A stretch of DNA of 64,000 nt from Bacteroidota bacterium (GTDB lineage: Bacteria > Bacteroidota > JABWAT01), in contig JAKLJL010000001.1 of NCBI GenBank assembly GCA_023151185.1, positions 62,001 to 126,000 of the forward strand, in the 5' to 3' direction. This document shows positions 8,696 through 18,218 of the stretch, one piece after another. Made by a program: the position numbers and the translations under genes. How positions within the stretch are numbered: position 1 is the stretch's first letter; each line of letters opens with the position of its first letter. The notes under the pieces were generated by a model that was not told the DNA's origin, did not search any database, and saw nothing but the letters and a program-made list of their open reading frames with translations.

Positions 8696-8757
8696 GGGAA
8701 GAATTTCCGGTTTCAGAAAGAGTTTGAATTCGTTTCAGATTCTGGTTACTTTGTTTG

Positions 8758-11700
8758 ATGTTTTATACCAGCCGTCACCCGCTTGCCCGGGTTCTTTTTC
8801 TTTTATTACTCTGGTCGGGTGATCTGCCCGGGCAGACTCAGTCGCTGACAATTGAACGGTATTCGGTCAATCACGGGTTGTCGAACCCAAGTATCAATTC
8901 AGTTTACCAAACCCGGGACGGGTTTCTCTGGATAGCTACAAAAGACGGACTGAACCGATTCGACGGACAGGAATTCCGTGTTTTTAAAAAAACCGGAGAT
9001 TCCGGGAAATCTCTTTCCGAAAATTATATCATGACTCTGCAGGAAGACGATGAAGGACGGCTCTGGGTTGGTACCTGGGGCGGCGGACTTTACCGGATGG
9101 ATGCAGAAACAGGAGAATTCTACCCGGCGGATCTTGCCGGCACCGGCGATGAGTACATTCAGTTTCTTCTCAATGCCGGAGACGGATTTCTCTGGGCAGG
9201 AACCCGTGACAGCGGTCTTTTGAAGATTGACCCGGCTTCCGGGAAGGGTGTTTTTTTTACTTCCGGGATGAAACGGGATCTTCCCGGGGCTTGTCTGAAC
9301 ATTACCGGGCTTGTTAAAGGACCCGGGAATTCACTGTTGCTGGCCTCGCTTGGCGGCGGAATATACCAGTTTGATCAGGCAACCGGCAGGTTCAGACCCC
9401 TGAATTCCGGCCTGGAAAACCGGTTTGTCAATGATGTGTCGGTGGCCGGACCCAACCGGTTCTGGGTGTCAACTGAACTGGGGCTTTATCTGCTTGATCT
9501 TAAAAACGAGACCAGCCGGAAGGTGATTTTTACCCACCCGCAGAGTAAAATCCTGAATACCACCTCAATCAGGCAGGTTCTTCAGGACCGGTCAGGAAAT
9601 TTGTGGATCGGCACCATTTCCTGGCAGGGATTATTTAAAACACGGCCGGAGATTCCCGATCAGGCAGGGGTCATTTGCCTGGAATATGAACTTTCGGATC
9701 CCCGGTCCTTGTCATCTAACCAGATTCGATGGCTCTTCGAGGATCGCCATCAAAACCTCTGGATCGGGACCGAAGATGGTCTGAATAAACTCCCGAAAGT
9801 CAAACCTTTTCTTCAGTACCGGACCCGGTCGGGGAAAACCGGAACCCTGAACGGCAGAGTTGTCAGCGGAATTCAGGAAACAGAGTCCGGTTTTTTATGG
9901 GTTGGCTACCGGGGATCCGGGTTCGACAGGGTGAACCGGCAAACAGGAAAAACGACCCATTTTTCGGGGAATGGCAGTCCCGGCCAGTCGCTTTCAAATG
10001 AGGATGTAACCACACTGCTTGCCGATTCTGAGGGGAAACTTCTGATCGGAACCATTGGTGGAGGTGTGAATGAACTGACCCCGAAAACCGGCAAAATCAG
10101 ACACTGGATCCCACCGGATTACTCCGGAAATGTCAATAACTCACGGTGGATTCAGAAAATGGTGGAAACCCGGTCCGGTCAGCTTCTGGTAGGAACCAAT
10201 GATGCCCTTTGGGTTCTAGACAGAAAAACTGGCAGGTTCACTCTGTGCCGTGACTATTTCGGGATCCGGGAAACCGGACTTCCGGCGGTTTATTCGGTGA
10301 ATGAGCTTTTTGTGGATTCCCATGACAGAATCTGGGTGGGAACCTGGCAGGACGGTTTGTTTTGCGTGGATCCGTCACTAAAAAAAATCACCCGTTATCC
10401 TCCCGGAAATGAGTCGGCCGACCGGTTATCTTCAGGGAAAATTTCTGCTGTCCGGGAATCAGTTTCAGGCGGAATCTGGGTTGGAACCCATTCCGGCGGA
10501 TTGAATTACCTGAATCCGGCCACCGGAAAAATAACCCGGTATTCAACCCAGAACGGGTTGCCGAATGATGTGGTTTTCTCTGTACTCGAAAACCGGCAGG
10601 ATGATGTCTGGATATCCACCCTAAATGGCCTTGTCCGGCTAACCCCATCTACAGGAAAAACAAGGGTTTACACCGAAAATGACGGGCTGGTCAGCACTCA
10701 GTTTAACTGGCATGGCGGATATAAAACCCGGGATGGCCGGTTCTGTTTTGGCGGGATCAACGGATTTGTGCTGTTTCATCCCGATTCCATTTCTGTGAAC
10801 CGCCTTCCGCCGGCTGTTGCCCTGACATCGTTCAAAGTTTTCGATGAGGAAGCCAGTCTGCCAAGGTCACTGCCGGCAACCCGGAAAATCACCCTGAAAT
10901 ATTTTCAGAATTTCTTCTCGGTTGATTTTATTGCCCTTGATATGGCACCGAAGGAGAAACATGACTACCGGTATCAGCTTGACGGAATTGACCCCGGTTG
11001 GGTGGACCCCGGGAACCGGACGACGGCGTTCTATACCGACATCAGGCCGGGTGTTTACCGGTTCTCAGTAGTGGCGGCAAATGCAGATAAATTCTGGAGT
11101 CCGCCGAAAACCCTGGAAATTGAAATCCTTGCCGCCTGGTACAGCTCCTGGTGGTTCAATTCTCTTCTTGTCCTGACGGTTGGACTTATCCTGTTTTCGA
11201 TTTACCGGTTCCGGCTGAACCAGCTCATGAAAGTAGAACGGATCCGGATGGATATTGCCACCGATCTGCACGATGAAATCGGCAGTAACCTGTCAAGCAT
11301 CAGTCTGGACAGTCAGGTTCTGCTTCAGAATTCGGAACTTGCCGGTGAAAACCGCCGGATTCTGACCGATATCAGCCGGACGGCAAAAGAAACAATCGAC
11401 TCCATGCGGGATATTATCTGGTTTATCAATCCCGGTCATGAACAGGGAAATGATCTGATTCTTAAAATGAAAACAACGGCCGCTGCCCAGTTGACAGGAA
11501 TTAACTGGACGTTTGAAACCGACCCGGGTCCGGGTCTGGACCATCTGAGTCTGGACGTCAGGAAAAACTGTTACCTGATTTTAAAAGAAGCCCTGACCAA
11601 TGCTGCAAGGCATTCTGGCGCCGCAATAGTTACCATCCGGGTCCAGCCTGCCGCCGACGGCCTGACGCTGACCATCCGGGATGACGGATCCGGGTTTGAC

Positions 11701-11835
11701 CCCGGGAAACCGGTCGATGGCAATGGAATCGGAAATATGAAACTGCGGGCCGGGAAAATAGGGGCAACACTCGACATTGTCTCAACCCGGGGAACCGGAA
11801 CAGAACTTCGGCTGACCTATCCGGAGAAAAAATGA
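8758..11835 (+). CDS. Two-component sensor histidine kinase with beta-propeller (Reg_prop) input domain
   Basis: This 1025-residue sensor has a signal peptide (LARVLFLLLLWSGDLPGQ) and then about fourteen two-component-regulator propeller repeats (GLSNPSINSVYQTRDGFLWI, EDDEGRLWVGTWGGGLYRM and similar). A Y_Y_Y domain (about 700-785) and one membrane span (about 795-815) follow. The kinase core is of the HisKA_3 type with phospho-acceptor H838 in TDLHDEIGSNLSSISL, and the HATPase has N-box LKEALTNAARHS and G-boxes DDGSGFD and GNGIGN. The periplasmic propellers would sense a ligand, often a polysaccharide fragment in Bacteroidota. The response regulator starts inside its stop (ATGA). The ATG at 8758 is preferred to the adjacent TTG at 8755. 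It is divergent from the pduS-like operon. Confidence 0.95.
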   Translation: MFYTSRHPLARVLFLLLLWSGDLPGQTQSLTIERYSVNHGLSNPSINSVYQTRDGFLWIATKDGLNRFDGQEFRVFKKTGDSGKSLSENYIMTLQEDDEGRLWVGTWGGGLYRMDAETGEFYPADLAGTGDEYIQFLLNAGDGFLWAGTRDSGLLKIDPASGKGVFFTSGMKRDLPGACLNITGLVKGPGNSLLLASLGGGIYQFDQATGRFRPLNSGLENRFVNDVSVAGPNRFWVSTELGLYLLDLKNETSRKVIFTHPQSKILNTTSIRQVLQDRSGNLWIGTISWQGLFKTRPEIPDQAGVICLEYELSDPRSLSSNQIRWLFEDRHQNLWIGTEDGLNKLPKVKPFLQYRTRSGKTGTLNGRVVSGIQETESGFLWVGYRGSGFDRVNRQTGKTTHFSGNGSPGQSLSNEDVTTLLADSEGKLLIGTIGGGVNELTPKTGKIRHWIPPDYSGNVNNSRWIQKMVETRSGQLLVGTNDALWVLDRKTGRFTLCRDYFGIRETGLPAVYSVNELFVDSHDRIWVGTWQDGLFCVDPSLKKITRYPPGNESADRLSSGKISAVRESVSGGIWVGTHSGGLNYLNPATGKITRYSTQNGLPNDVVFSVLENRQDDVWISTLNGLVRLTPSTGKTRVYTENDGLVSTQFNWHGGYKTRDGRFCFGGINGFVLFHPDSISVNRLPPAVALTSFKVFDEEASLPRSLPATRKITLKYFQNFFSVDFIALDMAPKEKHDYRYQLDGIDPGWVDPGNRTTAFYTDIRPGVYRFSVVAANADKFWSPPKTLEIEILAAWYSSWWFNSLLVLTVGLILFSIYRFRLNQLMKVERIRMDIATDLHDEIGSNLSSISLDSQVLLQNSELAGENRRILTDISRTAKETIDSMRDIIWFINPGHEQGNDLILKMKTTAAAQLTGINWTFETDPGPGLDHLSLDVRKNCYLILKEALTNAARHSGAAIVTIRVQPAADGLTLTIRDDGSGFDPGKPVDGNGIGNMKLRAGKIGATLDIVSTRGTGTELRLTYPEKK

Positions 11836-12506
11836 AAGAAAAACCCATGGCAGAAGACCGGCGGCCTGTTAAACCGATAACCATCTGGCTGATAGAGGAT
11901 AACGCAAGGTACAGGAAAACCCTTTCCGGTCTGATCATCCAGACACCGGGTCTGACCTGTCCAGGCAGTTTCGGTTCGTGCGAAGAGGCGTTCAGTTCAG
12001 GGAAATCACTTCCCGCTCCTGAAGTTATCCTGCTGGATATCGGGCTGCCGGGAATAAACGGAATATCCGGGATCGAAACCTTCAAAACCTGGTTTCCTGA
12101 CGTCAACATTCTGATTCTGACCGTTTACGATGATCATGACCGGGTTTTTGAGGCACTCTGTGCCGGTGCATCAGGGTATCTGCTGAAAGATGCCCCGCCA
12201 GAGAAAATTGTGGATGCCATTCATGAAGTAGTTGCCGGTGGTGCCCCGATGAACATCCGGATTGCCCACCGGGTTCTCGAAATTTTTGCCAGGATGAAAC
12301 CCCGGAAAACCGATTATGGCCTGACAGACCGTGAAAAGGAAATTCTGCAGCTTCTGGTTTCGGGTCTGACCAAACAGGAAATCGCAGACCGCATTTTCCT
12401 GAGTTTCCATACCGTCAATACCCATATCAAAAATATTTACTCCAAACTGCACGTAACGACCCGTTCAGGTGCTGTTTCAAAAGTTTACCGGGAAAATATC
12501 CTTTGA
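11832..12506 (+). CDS. NarL/LuxR-family response regulator
   Basis: This 224-residue DNA-binding response regulator is the evident partner of the preceding kinase (four-base ATGA overlap, GGAG ribosome site). The receiver domain has the acidic pair E22/D23, phospho-acceptor D69 (VILLDIGLPG) and the conserved Lys in YLLKDAPPEKI. The C-terminal LuxR helix-turn-helix is clear: LTDREKEILQLLVSGLTKQE, then FHTVNTHIKNIYSKL. The receiver is preceded by about 15 polar residues, so an internal start at M6 is also possible. Its targets are unknown. The nearest candidates are the metallophosphatase downstream and the divergent pduS-like operon. Confidence 0.95.
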   Translation: MKEKPMAEDRRPVKPITIWLIEDNARYRKTLSGLIIQTPGLTCPGSFGSCEEAFSSGKSLPAPEVILLDIGLPGINGISGIETFKTWFPDVNILILTVYDDHDRVFEALCAGASGYLLKDAPPEKIVDAIHEVVAGGAPMNIRIAHRVLEIFARMKPRKTDYGLTDREKEILQLLVSGLTKQEIADRIFLSFHTVNTHIKNIYSKLHVTTRSGAVSKVYRENIL

Positions 12507-12570
12507 GACAACCAGATTTTTAAATCTTAAAATACCACAAACGTGCGATTTCTGTTTCCTGCCGGTTCCC

Positions 12571-12578
12571 TACCTTTG
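12571..12578 (+). promoter_or_regulatory. Putative -7 promoter box TACCTTTG
   Basis: TACCTTTG is an exact TAnnTTTG match 51 bases before the metallophosphatase ATG. The same TTCTGTTTC tract lies upstream here (17 bases between its GTTTC start and the box) and before the ileS box. An AT-rich dyad, AGATTT-TT-AAATCT, lies at 12514-12527 between the response-regulator stop and this promoter and could be an operator. Confidence 0.5.
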
Positions 12579-12628
12579 AAGACCTTTAAAACCAGAAGAA
12601 CCAAGAACCACACATTCCCGGAGGATGT

Positions 12629-15600
12629 ATGATCAAATTTACCGCCCGCCTGATCCTTGCCGGATCTTTGTTTATTTCAGCCGGACTTTCAGCCCAGGTT
12701 CCCGAACGAACCGGATGGTGGAAGTTCGATGATCCGGCCAACCTGACAAAAGCAGAAAAAGGAACTGACCTGTCTCTGACCGGAACTGCTGCGGCCATTT
12801 CGGGACCTGCCGCCGAAAACGGTGCAGTTACCATTGGAACCGGCAGTTATTTTTCGCTGACTCACGGGGTTGAACCCAACGGTGGCGGAACCTGGGTCAA
12901 TGAATGGTCCATCCAGGTCGATTTCCGGATTCCGGAAACAGGAAAGTGGTACTCGATCATTCAGACCAATACCGGTAACTCGAATGATGCCGACTTTTTT
13001 ATCAAACCGGATGGCACGATCGGGGTCGGATCCATCGGGTATACCACGGCCACTATCCTGCCGGGCGAATGGTACCGGTTGGTTCTGTCGGTGAATACCG
13101 GAAGGCATTTTCGGTATTACCTCGATGGTCAGTTGGTGAAAGACGGCGAAATTCCGGATCTCGACGGCCGGTACGGCCTGGATCCGTCCTTACTTGTTTT
13201 TGCTGATGATGATGGGGATGATGCCCCGATAGATGCTGCCGAAATCGCCTTCTGGGGAGTTCCCCTTACAACCTGGGAAGCCGGCAGTCTTGGCGGATTC
13301 GGTCATACCCAGCCTGTTGACCCGATGACTCCTGCCGGAAAATGGACCTTCGAAAACGCAGACCGTTATCTTGAAGGTCTTTACGGTCCTGATCTGGTTC
13401 TGAAAGGAACTCAGGAAGCCGTCAGTGGACCCGGCGGAACCGGCGTTGCCATGAAAATCGGTCCGGGAAGTCATTACGAAATGCTGTCTCAGGGAAATTC
13501 CGGTGAAAATGTGAATGACTATACCCTGGTTATGGATGTTAAAATCCCGGCGAAGGGGACCTGGTACACCTTTTATCAGACTGATACTCTGAATACGTCG
13601 GATGGTGATTGCTTTGTGAATACGGCCGGGAATGTGGGGACTGCTGCCACCGGCTATACGGCTTACAGCCTGATCCCGGAGGAATGGTACCGGGTTGCCG
13701 TCTCGGTTAAAAATGGTGATTTTCACCGGATCTATCTTGATGGGCACCTTGCCCAGCAGGCTCCCGGTCAGGATCTGAACGGCCGGTTCAGTCTTTCCCG
13801 GTTTGCACTGCTTTTCGGGGATAATGACGGTGATGACGGTGCGCTGGAGGTTGGTGAAGTTTCCTATTTCAAACGGGCACTTTCCGGTGATGAAATTGCT
13901 CTTCTGGCGGGATACGGACACAAAATCTCGGACGATCCGGAGCCGGTGGATCCGCTTGCAGGGTGGTGGAAATTTGATGATTCCGCTGATCTGCTGAAAG
14001 CAGAAACCGGTCATGGAAAACCCCTCGAACTCGTGGGAACCCATATTAAAATTGACGGGCCTGCCCTGGATAACGGAGCCGTCCTGATCGGAAAAGGCAG
14101 TCACTACAAAATTACCCACGGAATCGGGGCAAACGGCGGCGGCATCAAGGTCAATGAATATTCACTCCGGTTCGATTTCCGGGCTGATGATGTGGGTACC
14201 TGGAAAGCATTCTTCCAGACATCGGCAGCCAATAATTCAGATGCTGACTGCTTCATCAATACAGCAGGAAATATCGGAACTGCCGCAACCGGCTACACTC
14301 CTTACAAAGTTATTGCCGGGCAATGGTACCGGCTGGTCATTGTGGTGAAGAACGGCAGTTACTTCCGGTATTATATTGACGGAAAACTGGCTTTGGAAGG
14401 TGTCTCCCAGCAGGTTGACGGCCGATTTGCTCTGGAATCAGTTTTGCTGGCATTTGCTGATGAAGATGGTGAAGACGGAAATCTCCGGGTTGCAGAACTG
14501 GCTATCTGGAACTATCCGCTGACAACTGAAGAAGTTCAGAATCTGGGCGGATTCGGTCATGACCTTACACCCAAAACCCTGGTTCGGGTTCCCTACCTGC
14601 AGACACCAAGGCCCACGTCCATGATCATAACCTGGCCAGATTCTTCAACAACCGGAACTTTAGTGGAGTATGGTACCGGAAACTCTGCCGGATTGAGCCA
14701 AACCGGAACCAGCGAACTGATCGCCGAAGGCTTCCGCTGGCATACCGTGAAACTGACGGGCCTTACACCGGATACCGAATATTCCTATGCGGTAAAAAGC
14801 GGCGGACAATCCTCACCGGTTTACAAATTCAGAACTCCGCCCGATTCTCTCAGCACCGGGAAAATGAGATTCCTGCTGTTCAGCGATACCCACACACCCG
14901 ATTCGAGTGCCGTCAATAAAGTCATGCGGGCTGCAAAAGCAAAAGTGACCGAACTGTACGGACCTGACCTTCAGAATGCTATCACCGCCATTCTGCATTC
15001 AGGTGACCTGACGGTTTCAGGAAACACCATCATGCAGTTTAACGACCAGTTCTTTACGCCGTTATCTCTGTTTACCCCAAATATTCCAACCATGACAACA
15101 CCGGGAAATCATGAGGTCGAAACTCCGTTTTATTACAGTTATATGAAATATGAGGGACTTTCTGACTTTCTGAACTCTTCATCACTCAAAGAAAAAGTCT
15201 GGAGCATAAAAATCGGTAATACGATGGTGATCAGCCTGAATACCAATATAGTGTCGACCTCCGGTGCTCAAACCAAATTGTTTTTGGAACAACGCCTGAA
15301 AGCTGCCGAAGCCGATACAACAGTCGATTTCGTGATGGTGATGTTTCACCACCCGCCGTTTACCGAACTTTGGGTCGATGCCCTGACGTATGATGCCGGG
15401 CCCAATTTTGTTCGGGAACAACTCTTTCCCATCCTGAAAAAATATCCGAAAGTCCGCCAGATTACTTATGGCCATACTCATGCCTATGAGCACGGGGTGA
15501 TTCCTTCCGACCAGGACAAGGGAGATTTCAGGATGATCTGTGCCGGCGGCGGTGGTGGCGATACAGATCGCTGGGGTGAGTTTACCAACTTTGACTACCC

Positions 15601-16393
15601 TGAAATCAACGCCTCGATGGATTACTATCATTACATTATCATGGAAGCCGATCTGGGTGCAAAAACCCTCACCGGTTCCGTTTACGCCATCGGGAACGCC
15701 TCCAAAACCCTGAATAATGTTCTGGTGGATCAGTTCCATTTTAAAGTCAACCAGACAAATCCGGGCAAACCGGGCCTTCAGGCTGAAGACTCCGGAAATG
15801 AGATTCTGCTGAAGGCTGTTCCGGAGGGTATGCAGGATGGTTTGATGTCGGTCAGGGTGCAGCTTGCCAGTGATAAATCCTTCAAAACGGTTCTGCTGGA
15901 TTCAGTTACCAACTGGCGGAATATCTATGGGGTGGATGGATCGCTGGTTCCGGTTGACAAAAACAAAGGAGTGGATCTGACCTCGTTCGGATTTGGTAAA
16001 CTGGATTTTGATTCACCTTCCGGAATTGCTGCCCGGGTTAAATTCCGGGATCAAAACCTGAAATGGAGCCCCTGGTCAGATGCTGTTACCGCCCTGACCG
16101 GAACCGGAATTGAGACTGACGGGAAGGCTCTGACCTTTAGTCTTGAACAGAACTTCCCGAATCCGTTTAATCCGGAAACCATGATCCGGTATTCCATTCC
16201 GTCTGCCGGAAAGGTAACGGTTGTGGTTTATGATGTTGCCGGAAAGGAAATTTCCCGCCTGGCAGATGAAGTGAAACCAGCCGGCAGGTACACCCTCCGG
16301 TTTAATGGTGCGGCACTCAGTTCGGGGATTTATATGGTCCGGATACAGTCGGGATCATTCGTTGCAACCAAAAAGATGGTTCTGATTAAATAA
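12629..16393 (+). CDS. Secreted metallophosphatase with three LamG-like repeats and T9SS sorting tail
   Basis: This 1254-residue extracellular protein starts with a signal peptide cleaved near SAGLSAQ23. Three related LamG/concanavalin-like modules follow at residues 27-226, 235-431 and 443-644, each ending in G(F/Y)GH. Next is a purple-acid-phosphatase N-terminal fibronectin-like domain (about 646-742), then a calcineurin-like metallophosphatase (about 744-1060). Its metal-ligand motifs are D753-x-H755, GD793, GN827-H828-E829, FHHPP and G948-H-T-H951. A C-terminal T9SS sorting domain (LEQNFPNPFNPETMIRYSIP, ending TKKMVLIK) predicts export and anchoring by the type IX system. GGAGG precedes the ATG. 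The LamG repeats suggest carbohydrate or surface binding; the phosphoester substrate is unknown. Confidence 0.92.
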   Translation: MIKFTARLILAGSLFISAGLSAQVPERTGWWKFDDPANLTKAEKGTDLSLTGTAAAISGPAAENGAVTIGTGSYFSLTHGVEPNGGGTWVNEWSIQVDFRIPETGKWYSIIQTNTGNSNDADFFIKPDGTIGVGSIGYTTATILPGEWYRLVLSVNTGRHFRYYLDGQLVKDGEIPDLDGRYGLDPSLLVFADDDGDDAPIDAAEIAFWGVPLTTWEAGSLGGFGHTQPVDPMTPAGKWTFENADRYLEGLYGPDLVLKGTQEAVSGPGGTGVAMKIGPGSHYEMLSQGNSGENVNDYTLVMDVKIPAKGTWYTFYQTDTLNTSDGDCFVNTAGNVGTAATGYTAYSLIPEEWYRVAVSVKNGDFHRIYLDGHLAQQAPGQDLNGRFSLSRFALLFGDNDGDDGALEVGEVSYFKRALSGDEIALLAGYGHKISDDPEPVDPLAGWWKFDDSADLLKAETGHGKPLELVGTHIKIDGPALDNGAVLIGKGSHYKITHGIGANGGGIKVNEYSLRFDFRADDVGTWKAFFQTSAANNSDADCFINTAGNIGTAATGYTPYKVIAGQWYRLVIVVKNGSYFRYYIDGKLALEGVSQQVDGRFALESVLLAFADEDGEDGNLRVAELAIWNYPLTTEEVQNLGGFGHDLTPKTLVRVPYLQTPRPTSMIITWPDSSTTGTLVEYGTGNSAGLSQTGTSELIAEGFRWHTVKLTGLTPDTEYSYAVKSGGQSSPVYKFRTPPDSLSTGKMRFLLFSDTHTPDSSAVNKVMRAAKAKVTELYGPDLQNAITAILHSGDLTVSGNTIMQFNDQFFTPLSLFTPNIPTMTTPGNHEVETPFYYSYMKYEGLSDFLNSSSLKEKVWSIKIGNTMVISLNTNIVSTSGAQTKLFLEQRLKAAEADTTVDFVMVMFHHPPFTELWVDALTYDAGPNFVREQLFPILKKYPKVRQITYGHTHAYEHGVIPSDQDKGDFRMICAGGGGGDTDRWGEFTNFDYPEINASMDYYHYIIMEADLGAKTLTGSVYAIGNASKTLNNVLVDQFHFKVNQTNPGKPGLQAEDSGNEILLKAVPEGMQDGLMSVRVQLASDKSFKTVLLDSVTNWRNIYGVDGSLVPVDKNKGVDLTSFGFGKLDFDSPSGIAARVKFRDQNLKWSPWSDAVTALTGTGIETDGKALTFSLEQNFPNPFNPETMIRYSIPSAGKVTVVVYDVAGKEISRLADEVKPAGRYTLRFNGAALSSGIYMVRIQSGSFVATKKMVLIK

Positions 16394-16421
16394 GGCTGAA
16401 CAAAAAGTGAAGGCAGAAAAA

Positions 16422-16455
16422 GGGCTGCTCCCGGAATGGAGCAGCCCTTTTTTTT
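16422..16455. terminator. Strong bidirectional intrinsic terminator
   Basis: Perfect 10-bp stem GGGCTGCTCC / GGAGCAGCCC (16422-16431 and 16438-16447), a 6-base loop and eight Ts after it on the plus strand. The minus strand has five Ts after the stem (AAAAA at 16417-16421). It separates the convergent metallophosphatase and small membrane-protein genes, and its T-run overlaps the stop codon of the latter. Confidence 0.93.
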
Positions 16456-16903
16456 AATATCTGAAAACCATCAGAAATAAAATGACCAGTTTCAGAAAAT
16501 GTTCGGCAGTCGAAAAGGTGTTGTATCTGGTTGCAGAAACCTGAGCACCGGCCAAATCACCCAGAGCCATACTCTGTTTTAAATTTTTCCATGTTCTGAA
16601 AGTCATTCCATGTTCAATTCCCATCAGGACAAGAGTCAGCAGAAATCCGATATGAATATTCGGGTGGATCATGCCGAATCCGCCTTTCAGAAATATCAGG
16701 GAGATCCCGGTAATCAGAGTCACAAGTCCGAATATCATCAGAACCCGGTGAATGGTATCCACACGGCCGGGAGAAAATCCGGCCGGACTGTCCTTTACCG
16801 ACTGTCTGATTTCTGAAGATAGGGCAAGAGGCAGGCCAAACCAGATGGCCATTGAAGCCACATGAAGGGTTTTAATGGCCAGAAGGAAGGTCAGATTTTC
16901 CAT
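16454..16903 (-). CDS. Small four-TM integral membrane protein (CopD/DUF2269-like)
   Basis: This 149-residue protein has about four membrane spans: LAIKTLHVASMAIWFGLPLA, MIFGLVTLITGISLIFL, HIGFLLTLVLMGIEHGM and the C-terminal LKLVILFLMVF. The N-terminal pattern (KTLHVASMAIWFG) with His and Trp in the first helix resembles CopD/DUF2269-type membrane proteins, but I cannot assign a function. The start is placed at the ATG at 16903, because the open frame to 17014 overlaps the winged-helix gene upstream and is arginine-rich. It probably shares a transcript with that 59-residue gene, 64 bases upstream on the same strand. It ends at the bidirectional terminator. Confidence 0.7.
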   Translation of the reverse strand: MENLTFLLAIKTLHVASMAIWFGLPLALSSEIRQSVKDSPAGFSPGRVDTIHRVLMIFGLVTLITGISLIFLKGGFGMIHPNIHIGFLLTLVLMGIEHGMTFRTWKNLKQSMALGDLAGAQVSATRYNTFSTAEHFLKLVILFLMVFRY

Positions 16904-16967
16904 GAAGAATCCCGTGAGAAAGTGAATTCTCCTACAAGGAAAGACCCGGTAAAAAGGTTCCCGTTGG

Positions 16968-17147
16968 TTATTTTGCCGGTTCCCAGTAGCATCTGACCGG
17001 AGAAACGATGGCACCTTCTGTTTTTAGTTTAGCCATGATCTTGTCTACTTCTTTCCGGTCAATTCCGGTCAGTTCAGCAACCTGGCCACCGCTGAGGGGT
17101 TTTCCGGCCTTTTTCATCGCATCCAGAATCTGGGTTTTTGTGTCCAT
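16968..17147 (-). CDS. Small winged-helix DNA-binding protein (59 aa)
   Basis: The minus strand encodes a compact 59-residue protein beginning [20 protein letters not shown] and ending VRCYWEPAK. The first 45 residues read as a winged-helix/helix-turn-helix: helix [11 protein letters not shown], then [20 protein letters not shown] as the turn and recognition helix, then a [10 protein letters not shown] wing. An AGGAGA ribosome site lies 6 bases before the ATG, so this is a real small gene. Similar mini-regulators of the MarR/ArsR shape, ending in a (C/R)YW motif, occur in several anaerobe and Chlorobi-type genomes; that comparison is from memory. It precedes the small membrane-protein gene on the same strand and may regulate it. 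Confidence 0.75.
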   Translation of the reverse strand: MDTKTQILDAMKKAGKPLSGGQVAELTGIDRKEVDKIMAKLKTEGAIVSPVRCYWEPAK

Positions 17148-17221
17148 GAGATTTTCTCCTTATAAAAGCCAGCAAGTTCAGGGGTTATAGCTTTATTTCA
17201 AATTAGAAGAAAGTTAGAGTT

Positions 17222-18218
17222 TTGATCTGGCGTGTTGGGGAATTGCCAGGATCAAAGCATCATCCGGAGGTAAACCGGTACTTTTGGCTTTTGATGAAAT
17301 TCAGAAAATTGACGGGTGGAGTGAAATGGTTAAAAAATGCTGGGATGAAGATACTTTTCAGAACAGAGACATCCGGGTAATCCTGTCTGGACCCTCCCAG
17401 CTACTTATTCAAAAGGGGCCGACCGAGTCTTTGGCCGGTCGGTTTGAACTGACACGGATGGGGCATTGGTCATTCCCGGAAATGGAAACGGCATTTGGCC
17501 TGACTGCAGACCAATTTGTCTGGTTTGGCGGTTATCCGGGAAGTGCCGGGCTTATTGAGGATGAAACCCGTTGGCAGGACTACATCCGGAATTCTCTGAT
17601 TGAAACCACACTTAACAGAGATATCATGTTATTGACACGTGTTGACAAACCAGCACTTCTGCGCCAGTTGTTTGAATTAGGATGCAGTTATTCCGGCCAG
17701 ATTGTTGCCTTAAATAAAATGCCTGGGACCTTGAATGATGCAGGAAATACTACAACACTTTCGGGTTACCTGCGCTTACTTGGTGATGACGGGTTATTGT
17801 CAGGACTTGAATAGTTTAGCAGAAACCAGATAAGATTGAGAGCCTCCAGTCCGAAATTTCAGGTACATAACCCTGCTCTCTTTGCAATTCAGGCCGGAAG
17901 ATTATTCTCGGATGCAGTTTCTGACAGATCCTTTTGGGGCAGGGCAGCGGAATCTGCTGTGGCCCCTTTTTATTAAACTCATCTGATGAAAAGGGCATCC
18001 GGATTTTTTGGTGTAGGGAAGGGAATGCTGAAATTGACTTTGTGTTGACCAAAGGGGAAAAGGTTGTTGCCATAGAAGTGAAATCGGGGTATGAAAAAAG
18101 TACAGGCGGAATGGAAATTTTCAGAAAGAAATTCAATCCGGATAAAATCCTTCTGGTTGGGAATCCCGGTTTTCCGTGGCAGGAATTTCTGAAGGTTGAT
18201 CTGGATCAGCTTTTTTAA
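17222..18218 (+). pseudogene. Broken AAA ATPase with DUF4143 (5' truncated, nonsense and frameshift)
   Basis: This is the remnant of an ATPase of the AAA_14/DUF4143 family. The reading frame begins in mid-protein (KPVLLAFDEIQKIDGW, the Walker B region), with a stop just upstream, and the N-terminal 80-100 residues including Walker A are missing. The conserved stretch SLAGRFELTRMGHWSFPEME and the DUF4143 region follow. An in-frame TAG at 17812-17814 interrupts GLLSGLE*FSRNQIRLRASS. The frame then shifts by one base at a T5 run (17967-17971). The C-terminal nuclease-like end (EIDFVLTKGEKVVAIEVKSG) resumes in another frame up to TAA at 18216. Three independent lesions make decay the best reading. 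A sequencing error could explain the T-run shift but not the missing Walker A. Confidence 0.85.

Noticed and set aside
13190-14119. 309-codon antisense frame on the minus strand inside the metallophosphatase gene
   Set aside because: It lies wholly opposite a strongly supported coding region, with no ribosome site and a composition reflecting the antisense of LamG repeats.
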